Below, in pieces: positions 37,481 to 64,000 of a DNA stretch of 64,000 nucleotides. The first letter of the stretch is position 1. Each line of letters opens with the position of its first letter. Both the position numbers and the translations under genes were made by a program. Source of the DNA: Sarcocystis neurona (lineage: Eukaryota; Apicomplexa; Conoidasida; Eucoccidiorida; Sarcocystidae); contig KL647291.1 of assembly GCA_000727475.1 (NCBI GenBank), forward strand, positions 3,207,434-3,271,433, written 5' to 3'. The notes under the pieces are model-generated. The model was not told the DNA's origin. It saw only the letters and a list, made by a program, of their open reading frames with translations, and did no database searches.

Positions 37481-38377
37481 TGTTGACCCCAACACATGAA
37501 GACCTGCAGCTGCTATTGCAGGCTTGTTGAACACGACAGGATAGGGAGTTATGCGTTTCTACTAGCCTCTTCTTTTCGACGTCACTTGTGTACGGCCGCA
37601 CTGAGACCACTGTTCCTTGTGGTTAGCACCAAGAACAAGAGGGAACTGCAAAGCAGCAGGACCACCACGAGCAAGAGGGACGAAAGCAATAGGCACTCTT
37701 TCCAAGCGCAGGTGCTGTCTCTGCAGCAGAGGACGCGCTGCTGCACCAGGTGCAACACACCACCTGTTGTTGAGAGACACGAGTACCTATAGCCAAGATT
37801 GGCGTTGCAAAAACGATTCACACTCACCAGTCCCCGTGTTTTTCTCTGCTGCTGTCAGTAGCACAACGCCACTGCAGAGAAGTCTCAGGGTGCAGGACAT
37901 GCAGAAGTGACCGTAATGAAACTTCGATCCTTGTCAACCCAGCTAATTGAGGCTGATGTGCGACGACAGCCGCGTAGACGTCAGTAGCATTGGTAGGCGT
38001 AATGACGCTTGTGTCGTCGTACTGTTTGTTGTTAGAGGTGCACCATGCCTAGTGTTGCGGCCGCGAAATCAGGACGCAGCAGGAATTGCAGCAGCCACCA
38101 AACTTACAGAATCAATTCATCAAAACCAGCGATCATACGGCGGTCCTCATACCAAATTCGGCAGCCGCAGATTCAGCGGCTCCTGCTGCGGTGGAAGAAA
38201 GGCACTCTCGCCGTCCAGGTATGTCCCACAATCGTTCCAGTGCCACAGTGGCTGCAGCTTGAGCAGTAGCTACAGCAGCGCGTCACCCAAGGGGAAGGGG
38301 CTGCACCAGACACAGCAGCTACAGCGCCAGCTGTTGCTGCAGCGCGTCTAAAGAGGTGGTGATCGATGAGTCTCCAG

Positions 38378-38947
38378 CTACGGTCCAACAACAGGATATA
38401 GGTTCAAACACGCGAATAGGACTACGAACTTGAACAAGAGCAGAAGCGTGTGCCGTACTCTGAAGAGAGTTGCGACAGACGGCGTTGTAAGAGAAGGACG
38501 CATCACCAACCACGGAGCCGGCAACAACAAGAGTGTCAAAAATAAAAGGTAGAGAATAGGCACAATAGCGACCACAACGAAGCCTACAAGCATCAGAAAA
38601 AGCAGCGTCAGCACCCAGGTGTCGGCCTTGAAGTCTCCTAGCGAAATCAGTCGTAGCAGCAACAGCACACGAAGGACGGCAGACAGCAGCAACAACAAGA
38701 AGAAGAAAAAAATCGCCATTGATGACACACCTAAAACAATAAAAGAAGCAGGTTCGTGATGACACACCTTCTCCTGACCTTGGAAACTCACGAAAACAGG
38801 TTTTTTTTCACCGTCCCCTGTGGCAGAAGCACGTTCAGGGCAGCAGCAACGACAGCCGGCACAAGCAAATAACCACTCCAACTCGGCCAGTAGGAGATGC
38901 AGCAGCAGCAGCAGGAGCTCGTATAGAACTTGTCCAGCGGCAGCCAT
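38378..38947 (-). CDS. Hypothetical Leu-rich membrane protein or intronic CTG tract
   Basis: A 189-codon - strand frame from ATG at 38947 has two or three very hydrophobic stretches (for example FLMLVGFVVVAIVPILYLLF). Much of the leucine comes from CTG repeats, so the frame may be an artefact. It also contains a GTGAGT donor (38791) and a TTGTTTTAG acceptor about 70 bp on, which would disrupt the frame, and GTGTGTCATCA occurs twice near that acceptor. No family is recognised. Confidence 0.25.
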   Translation of the reverse strand: MAAAGQVLYELLLLLLHLLLAELEWLFACAGCRCCCPERASATGDGEKKPVFVSFQGQEKVCHHEPASFIVLGVSSMAIFFFFLLLLLSAVLRVLLLLRLISLGDFKADTWVLTLLFLMLVGFVVVAIVPILYLLFLTLLLLPAPWLVMRPSLTTPSVATLFRVRHTLLLLFKFVVLFACLNLYPVVGP

Positions 38948-39829
38948 GACTACCCTCTACGCAGACAACTGTGTCTTTATTCGCACACAGCGACACTCCT
39001 ACTGTCTAGCCAGCTTGTATTCTCCGGAGGAGCACACACTATCCTGCTGCTCGACAAAACATTGTATACTTCACCAACTGTAACCAATGGAAATGCAACA
39101 CAGAAAATTTGAAACCACGGTTAACCGTGGCCGTGGAGGAGGCCGACACTGTTCCTTTTGCCGGTGAGTACCAACCCGCGGAGCGACCAGATGTTTGAGC
39201 GTGGGATGCGTGTCGGCTACGTGTGATCTTAAGTTTCACGAGTGTTCTACTTGTTGATGGAGTCGGCAACAACTAACTGTATGGACCTACAGATACGTGG
39301 TTCGGCGGAACTACAGATTTTTATACACTATTCTATAGTCGCGAACAAAGATGGCTGCTGGTAATCCTTCTCCACACGACAGGAAAACATGTATGTACAG
39401 GTATATATGTATGTACAAACAGCGAAGGAAAGGAAGACGCGGAAACAGAGGTATAGATGGATGTAATGATGCACAGGTTGGATCAAGAGGTTCTGATGCC
39501 CCTTTTTATAATCGCAATGGATACGTGTGCCTGCGTATCGTACAAGCATGTAGGTGAATGACATGCTCAAGACGCACACGAGTTCTGTGTGGCTGCCTGT
39601 GTAAGGGTGATCAAGAATCTGACACGAAAAAATAGATGCGTACGTGTACACGCTGTTCGACAGTGGTCACGCACTTGAATGGAATATGCACAGTGAAAAC
39701 CAAGCTGACAGGAGCACACACAAGCACAAATGTTATGTTCTCGTGTACGCGCAGCAGACAACTCGCTTCTGCATCTCTGTGTGATTAAATATACGCATCT
39801 TTTCACATGTGGAAGACCACAGGGAACAC

Positions 39830-39970
39830 CGCAGCAGAGTCAGGCGAAGCAGCCTAGCAGCCGCAGCAGCAGGAAAGCCGGCATTAACCAGGTTGGGTAG
39901 TTCGCCTACTTGAGCACAGAAGCAGCGGACGGAGCAACGCCGGCAGCGGCGCCGGCAGCGCTGAACCTTA
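39830..39970. repeat. CAG/GCA-rich patch
   Basis: Interrupted CAGCAG and GGCAGCGGC runs on the + strand. By the intron pattern of the recognised genes this could belong to a - strand intron; no exon is found. Confidence 0.3.
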
Positions 39971-39999
39971 GCGAGTCTGTCACCGCTTCACAACTGTGA

Positions 40000-42500
40000 C
40001 GACAGAGAACATTAATTCTCAAAGGGTACGGACAGGACATGGAGTGCATGTTGTTTCTTCAAAAGGAGGAGAGGGGACGTACACTCGAAACGGCCTAGGA
40101 AAGCCGCCAAGCGGCGTGGAAAATACATAAGGAAGAGATCGTCAGATACGTATCCGTATGAAGCACACCTGTGTGGGCGCGCAGAGGGGCAGGTTACACG
40201 TCAGGTTTTAGTTTTCTGCTGCACAAACAGGCTGCACCGTGCACAAAATACGCTCTAGTTCACTATTTCATGAGCTTCGTGTGAGACGCGAGAGGGTGAT
40301 ATACAGTATTCACATTCTTGTACAGCGCATTTATTGTTCAGAGAGTCTTACATCTTGCGGACCTACGTGTGTTCCAGCTCTGTACATTACAGTACATTGC
40401 ACTCATAAGCGTGACCATACAGTCCCGCCAAATACTACTACACACTCTTAGACCCACATATGTATATTCCGGGAAACAGGTAGGCACAGAGGCAAAGGAG
40501 AGACAAGTCGAGGTACGACCCGACCTCTTTATGAAGTGCACAAGGGAACGCAAGTCCCCTGAGTTTCCCAGACGTTTCGTCTCCGCGTACAGCCTTACCC
40601 TCCCTGTTGAGTGTTTGGCCTGTTCTCCGGTGAATTTCTGTTTCTGCCCATGTTCGAGTAGACGTCTACGCATACACGTGGCCCCCCGCGTTACAGATGT
40701 ATACAAAGAAATATATACAGGCACATCTAAATATGTATCTGTCAACCGGTGCATCGGGTTGACCCAGTTTTGAGTTCCAGAGCTGACGACCTCCATAGGA
40801 TAGTAAACCGTACGTTTCTGATTAGCACGTCGAGGAGAGAGGTGAGCGGAAGGAAAACGTGGGGATGTGAACTCACGGGAAGCTTGTGAAATAGAGCGCC
40901 GAAGAAATGCGCGGGTCCTTGGTATCGAGAGGTATAAACGCTTATCGTCAAAATGTGGAAAGGAAACGTAGTTAATATTTGAATATAGCGGCGCAGAAAA
41001 CTTGTGTGCGTCGCGTTCGCCGAGACAAGGGGAGTGCTCAACTGCCTGGGCAGAATTAACACCGTAGAAAATTGTCTTCTCAAAGGCACTGCCGAGGCGC
41101 TACTCTTTGCTTTGCAACCGAAGATGATAACGCATATCGAGTGCTTTCTTTCCCTCCCTCTCTGCAACTATACGTAGCCAAACAAACCATAATTATACGC
41201 ACTCCTACAAACACCTGAACACAGTGACTTGTATTTATTGTTGTTCCACCAAGCTGTCCTTCTCAGGTCTACAAGCAAATACATCCATGTACGTAGAGAG
41301 AAATTTACGCATACTTGTCTATGCACGTGTATACACTTCCATAAAAGCACCGGCAGATGCTCTACGATTGTTGGGTCTCCATTCAGTTCTCTTTTCTTCA
41401 AATGGAGATATATATGTATGAATAGATAAATATATCCCTTCGGTTGACGCGTGCACCTTTGTTGCTGTTCCAGTCAGATGCTCCAGTTGCCTATTCCGGG
41501 GGAATTAGATGGCACTGCAAGACTAAGCCTAACAACACTCGCAAACTCTGTACCCCCGACATGTACGCGTGGACACGCCCAAGGAGTGATCCCATGAGGT
41601 ACCTCTATTTTCTTAGGTGAAGGGTGTGTGTGCACGTGTGAACTCGCAGGAGTTACAACAACTGTGCTTTTTCACGTAGGAATGTCTTTACTCCTTTCTG
41701 CACTGTTCGGAGTCGACTTCGATGATACGCGATTCAGCATATTTCGCACTTCGACGGCTCCGCGTTAGACAAACATCCCACGTGTGTTACTAGATATACA
41801 CCAGAGGGCGGCACGTCAGTACAGTGAGTTGTGGTAGTACAGCCTAGTGTGCTTCTGTCAGGGAGATGTGTCTAATTCTAAAAATTTATATACGTAAGTC
41901 TGAAGTCCCCTCAAAAATGTGAATTTAAAACGTAGGACGTTATATATTTGCGGGTACAAGACACGGAAGAGCAGTCTGTTCAGCCGAAAATTGATAGGGA
42001 GAACTGTCGGGAGTTTATTTATATGTAGATAAATCGGTTTGTTTATGTCACACTCGTATGCAATACGTACATTAGACCTGCTCGTAGCAGATGGCCTCTC
42101 CCGCGACTTTGTACTGGGCTATCATGGAAAATTTCACATTTAGTCGTAACAAAAATTTTTTCACACGAGTCGTGCTCCTCTGTTCTGCTGCAAGGTGTTT
42201 CCACTGTGCCGAACTGAAAAAGTACATAATTTCTACAGCTATAATCATGTCTACCCGCAGCTGACTGCCCTGGCAGAGGTAGCCTTTGATATACTTGTCT
42301 CTGTTAACGGAGAGGCGCACTTCTTCGGTAACGTAAGATACCAGGGCAAAACTACCTCGCCGGAGGCCAGGGTTCAGAAGGACACTACATTTCTACATGC
42401 GTGTTTTCAAAAATAGCCTCTTGCACCGCCCGCCATTCGCTAATCTGTCTCTGCGCAACTATTTTACACTACGTTGCGACACTTGTGAAGTAGCCTACAT
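40000..42500. other. No recognisable gene
   Basis: Repeat-poor sequence with only short frames lacking domains (for example 40318-40773 + and 40742-41167 -). Confidence 0.4.
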
Positions 42501-42753
42501 CCAGTGTGTGTATTTTGCGTATGCATAGGTACGGTGTTCAACCTCGTGCAGCGGGTTCACGGCAAAGTGTGTCTTCCAGGTGCACGTTATATCTGTCTGC
42601 TGCTGGCACAGGGTAGTGTCTACACCGTTGCCCAATGTCCCCGCGCGATAAATGCGGGGAACGCACTGCTGCGGCAGCAGGCGTGCCACACCAGTGGCTG
42701 CCGCTGCTGTCTGAACCCCGGAGCGTCCTTTCCTGTTGCTTTACATCCTACAA

Positions 42754-43272
42754 ATGTCTTTGTTGGGAGAAGGACTGTGCGGTGTGTTCTTAGTCGCGCT
42801 GCTCTACTATGCTGCACGTGTTGCTTCTCAACCGAACCCAGACAGACTAGTATGGGATATTTACAAATCCTACATACAAGAGCTCAAGACGCATGCATCA
42901 CAGAAGAAGACTTTTGACGCATCGTACAGACGGGTTTTAGTTGCTGTTCTTGCAGAGGCTCCGGCGTCATCACCGGGATCAACTGCCCTTTGTCGGTGCA
43001 CCCTCTTCACGCGCGAGCAGCGGGAAGGAAACTGTCCTTGTCGAGATACTCAAATTTGTGTGGCACGAAGGTTTTCCACACATGTGCAAAAGAGAAAGAC
43101 AGAGAACTGCACCCAGAAGTGTGCGTACTTGTGTGAATGTGTGTTTTCGTACGTCTCGGGAAGTAAACACAACGAACGTGCAGTTGTTCCCCTATGCGTA
43201 CGGACACCCACATCTATACACAGAGAGAGAGAAGCGGAAACACAAAGAAATATGACCTGTCTCATTTCGTAA
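42754..43272 (+). CDS. Hypothetical protein with N-terminal hydrophobic segment
   Basis: ATG at 42754 opens MSLLGEGLCGVFLVALLYYA, a signal peptide or anchor by composition, then a polar segment (WDIYKSYIQELKTHASQKK). A small CTG/CAG patch lies just upstream (42660-42715). The later part of the frame looks like chance translation of microsatellite-like DNA, so a splice may end the exon early. No family is recognised. Confidence 0.22.
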   Translation: MSLLGEGLCGVFLVALLYYAARVASQPNPDRLVWDIYKSYIQELKTHASQKKTFDASYRRVLVAVLAEAPASSPGSTALCRCTLFTREQREGNCPCRDTQICVARRFSTHVQKRKTENCTQKCAYLCECVFSYVSGSKHNERAVVPLCVRTPTSIHREREAETQRNMTCLIS

Positions 43273-43359
43273 AACGTACGGGCATATTCTCCCTGCATGG
43301 ACATTCGTCTCACACATGTGGAAACATACTGCCACGCATGTGTACGTATATTTTTGTAG

Positions 43360-45010
43360 GCAGAGAGAAACACATACATATTCAGTCTTACCCGCCCAAG
43401 GTGCTGCACATATATATCTATACATATACACACCTATATCTGCTACAAGATATACAGACGTTCTACGTGTTTCTTTGGACGAACTTATCCCTGCGTGACT
43501 ATCAAGCGTAAACACACATGCTCACTCCCAGTTGCCGTGTCTGTCTCTCTGCAGCGCAGCAGCCCGGTGGCCGCCCCTCGCCGTCGTTCTGTGTCTCAGC
43601 GTCCCTGTCCAGACCTCTCTCCCCGGCGTGGACGAAAACATACGTATGCGTATGTGCGGAGAGAGAGATGGATAAAATGCTGAGAACTACATCTACACAT
43701 GTAGGGAGGCACTGCACGAACAACGACGCACACACAGTTCACATGTATATGCATGCCGCCACGTATATACGCAGTTCCACGCTGTAGCCAAAGATGCACC
43801 CGCATACAGAAATACACATACACGTATATATATATATATATATTGCATGTCCTTAGGTACGTCTATGCACATGCACATATATATATATATATATCGTGAC
43901 CTTACGCACGTGTATGAGTACATGCTGAAAAATCGATTCCCAGGCATATACGAATAAAGCTACGTGCACGCAAGACAGATGTGGAGCGCAGCGCAAGCAC
44001 ACACGAGACACGTCTACCGAATGCGCGTGTGTACGTGTGTACGCGCAGCCATGCGACAGTTGCAGTGAATCTGCTGCTTCTTTTCAGCAGCGCTTTCCTC
44101 GTTCTTCTACACATCAACACATACACCCACACGCTCGCAAATGCATGCACGCCCACGCACAACAACTTCTTGCACAAAAATTACGCACGGATGTGTTCCT
44201 TCAACATCGTCCGCGCACTTGACAAAAACGCGAGATATCATCCACGCGCCTGTCAAAACTTCCGTTGAAAAGAAAAGAAATATCAAAAACACGCGATGAT
44301 TTATATCATATGCACACACGCCCACACAAACTCACAGGCATCTCGTACGCTACATACGACGTACGCGGTACTCCCGTCTCTCCCTCGCAGAAGCTACACG
44401 CGCAAAGGGACGGGCACAGATATATAGTAGTCAGTACATAGATAAACATATACATATATATATATATAAATAATTACATATGTATGAACACGTATATATA
44501 TATGGAGTATACCGATAGCCGTATCAAGGGGACGCACGCATGAACGAGAAGTACATAGTGTCAGAAGATCGCTGCTGCGTCTTCATCTACGTTGGCACAT
44601 TGGTATATCTACCTCCCACTAACAACACAGCGGCACGTGCTCATTCACACGTATACGCATATGCATACATATATATATACATATGTATGTATATATATAC
44701 ATACATGGGGGTGGACATATATATACGTATATACAAAACATCCACCCCAATGCTGCGAAAGTTGTGTGTGCGCAGAAAGGCTCGAGAACGCTTTGTCTCC
44801 CTCCCATATTTATCTATATATACACATCTCTGTACACATCGGTACACCCAAGCACCATGCGTACACCCGCAAAATATACACACGTGTATGTGTGTATATA
44901 TAGAAAGTATGGCCCTCTCTCTCTAGATGTATATATACATATATATACACACATACACAAGAATGTAAGGATCTCTTCCTCTCCTCCCTTTCTCTCTGTA
45001 CGTATGTATA
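43360..45010. repeat. TA/CA/TACA microsatellite-rich stretch downstream of DDX41
   Basis: (TA)n at 43826-43842, 43877-43894 and 44456-44468, and ATACATATG repeats at 44665-44740 and 44925-44955. It lies just past the DDX41 stop on the - strand. No gene or clear terminator is visible. Confidence 0.5.
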
Positions 45011-45072
45011 TGTATGTGTACAGACACATATGCGGACGTCTGGCTGTATGTACCAAGAGCTAGACTACCCGA

Positions 45073-62303
<17,231 letters not shown>

Positions 62304-62599
62304 TTTCTCAGCGGCTCGGCAGCGGCAGTAGCAGGGATAAAGCAGCCAAACAACGGAGCACGGGAGGAGGAGGGGAACAACAAGAACGAGAATGACGCAC
62401 CGCACAGAAGATGAGAGAGTGCGCGCCCAGCAGACGTGGTAGCGACATATATAAATATTAGTTTTGGGGACAGGTAGATTCAAAAGGAAAAAGTGGCAGC
62501 CGAAGAGGCAGAAGGTAACATGCACTAGCTTGCCAGCAGTACCCTTCTCAAGTCGGTAGCACCACCTTACAGTATGTGCCCATAGAAATTATGTATCCG

Positions 62600-62643
62600 C
62601 GTGAAAACGCATGTTCCAACATGAAAACGCCTGTGTTTTCACG
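62600..62643. repeat. Nested inverted repeat upstream of DDX41
   Basis: The outer arms CGTGAAAAC (62600-62608) and GTTTTCACG (62635-62643) enclose an inner CATGTT-CC-AACATG stem (62610-62623). GTGAAAACGC/ATGAAAACGC is also directly repeated. It lies about 300 bp upstream of the DDX41 start, so a promoter or 5' UTR role is possible but unproven. Confidence 0.75.
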
Positions 62644-63540
62644 AGTGACAGTGTAGAAATGACTACGGAAAAGCGTATATTGATGTGGGCCGCAGAGGGC
62701 AGAGGTGGGTGGGCATCGCTGCATACGCGCGGATACTACACCCGGGCCGTGAATCCGGCGTGAAACAAAGAACAACACGGGAAGGAGGAGGCGAAGGAGG
62801 AGAAGGAAGGCGAGAAATGCAAAAAGGGAACAAATGGAAGCCAAAACTATCGAGGACGTCTGTGAAAATAGCAACAAATAAGTTCTGCTCAAAGTCGGCT
62901 ACAGCCGCACATGAGGAAGAAATCGCTCTGAGATTTCGAGAAATTCTCGTATCTGTCGCACATCTGTTCCTTGGTACACGTCCACTCTCGAATTCATCCA
63001 CAGGTACACAAGAAACTTTGGTCAAAACGGGCCTACATGTGTCAGTCAAATACACGCGCAAGTTTATAGTTACACGTTTTCAAAGTATGGCACGAGTGAA
63101 ACATATATATTAAGATGCGGAATAGCTGTAAATAGGTAAGCACGATTGCCAGCATCGCCTGAGAAGTGAGACGCACGTAGAAACGAGTAGTGTGTAGTCG
63201 AACTGCTTTTGCCCAACAAAGTTCGCGAGACACACGAGGGAGAACCAATCCCGAATAAAAGGTAACAAGGTCGCGTTAAGTCGCCAGAGGAGTGGATGCG
63301 AAGACGACAACGCCGTCGTATGTGGAGCCGCCGCAGCACGGCAGGTAGAGGAACAGAAATGATAACGCATGCGTCGCTTGTAACGAAACGTAGACCGCAG
63401 CGCGGGAAATCGGAAAGAAGAGGAAATCAGATCCTTCTGCTGACGTTTTTCTACGGGAAATTGAGAAATCACAGGGGAAACGCTGAGAATCCAGTTCACA
63501 TGCAGGAAGTTCGTGAAGGGGCGAGCTGGACGCGGGAGGG
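62644..63540. other. DDX41 upstream region, no recognised gene
   Basis: Open frames (62685-63113 +, 63110-63592 -) have no domain and no splice or start context that stands out. The promoter of DDX41 is expected here, but I see no specific element besides the inverted repeat at 62600. Confidence 0.4.
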
Positions 63541-63552
63541 AAACTAGACAAG

Positions 63553-63663
63553 ATGGGAGGCGGAGGCGATAAAGGTCATTTGAGCACGGCAACTGAGGGA
63601 CCTGCCGCAGCGGCTGAGCGTAGAGGAGGGAAATTTACGCAGTTTTTGTCGGACAGGCGATGA
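63553..63663 (+). CDS. Possible first exon or small protein with N-myristoylation-type start (MGGGG)
   Basis: ATG at 63553 in a strong context (ACAAGATGGG) opens MGGGGDKGHLSTATEGPAAA..., stop TGA at 63661-63663 if unspliced (36 residues). Gly at position 2 is compatible with N-myristoylation. A donor-like GTAGAG follows GAGC near 63623, and a CTG tract begins at 63907, the intron pattern of + strand genes here. It may be the start of a gene divergent from DDX41 that continues past the window. No family is recognised. Confidence 0.35.
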   Translation: MGGGGDKGHLSTATEGPAAAAERRGGKFTQFLSDRR

Positions 63664-63906
63664 AGCGACACTGGACGGTAGAAACGAAGGACGAAGGACA
63701 AACAAAAAAAGGACACGTCGATAGACAGCAAGAGGAACGAAAAAAGTGTTAAAAGGGCACTGGACAGTGCAGAGACACGGGAAAAAGGGGAAATTGACTA
63801 CTGTGAAAGACAAAATGTACCCCTTGTGACTGTGAAATCGGAAAAACTGTGGTCATCTGCATGACGTCGACCGCTATTTTCACACATGATGCCCGTACGG
63901 CGCGTC

Positions 63907-64000
63907 CTGCTTGCTGCGCTCCTGCTGCTACTGCTACTGTTGGTATATTGTTGTTGCTGTTGCTGCTGTTCGTACTATTATTGATTTTACTTCTGCTGAA
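63907..64000. repeat. CTG/TTG-rich tract at the right edge
   Basis: Interrupted CTG and TTG triplets on +. If the sense-strand rule seen in the recognised genes holds, this is an intron of a + strand gene. Confidence 0.5.

Overview
The window looks like nuclear DNA of an eimeriid coccidian (Eimeria or a close relative such as Cyclospora). This is inferred from long CAG/CTG trinucleotide tracts of the kind that encode homopolymeric amino-acid runs in Eimeria, widely spaced small exons in kilobase introns, dense TA/TG/ACAT microsatellites, and a mitochondrial insert whose cytochrome b reads like the coccidian protein. The species cannot be named from sequence alone. Most open frames longer than 60 codons here are translations of microsatellites and are not genes.

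Three genes are supported by conserved protein motifs together with splice sites whose phases agree. (1) At the left edge, + strand, is the 3' part of a WD40 protein resembling WDR89: exons 1-76 and 586-703, with a terminal exon probably at 2068-2226. (2) From 28362 down to 15374, - strand, is an organic-solute-transporter-alpha/TMEM184-type membrane protein with seven exons recovered, one carrying a hydrophilic insertion of about 320 residues. (3) From 62303 down to 45073, - strand, is a complete ten-exon DEAD-box RNA helicase of the DDX41/Abstrakt family: 2,025 coding bases (674 residues) spread over 17.2 kb, with every helicase motif and the C-terminal CCHC zinc knuckle.

Layout: 1-2.2 kb WD40 gene; 2.2-15.4 kb mostly microsatellites and unrecognised sequence with a few weak exon candidates; 15.4-28.4 kb TMEM184-like gene; 28.4-45.1 kb no recognisable gene; 45.1-62.3 kb DDX41; 62.3-64 kb upstream region with a possible divergent + strand first exon at 63553.

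Introns are unusual. Their sense strand is pyrimidine-rich and carries (CTG)n, which in several cases runs into the splice acceptor (CTGCTGCAG). Intron 3 of DDX41 contains a nuclear insertion of mitochondrial DNA: an LSU rRNA piece next to a frameshifted cob fragment. Intron 5 is a GC-rich island full of GCATGC motifs and a 23-bp minisatellite. A 66-bp perfect palindrome lies at 1691-1756. DDX41 is a known spliceosome-associated helicase; the other two genes have no evident functional link to it.
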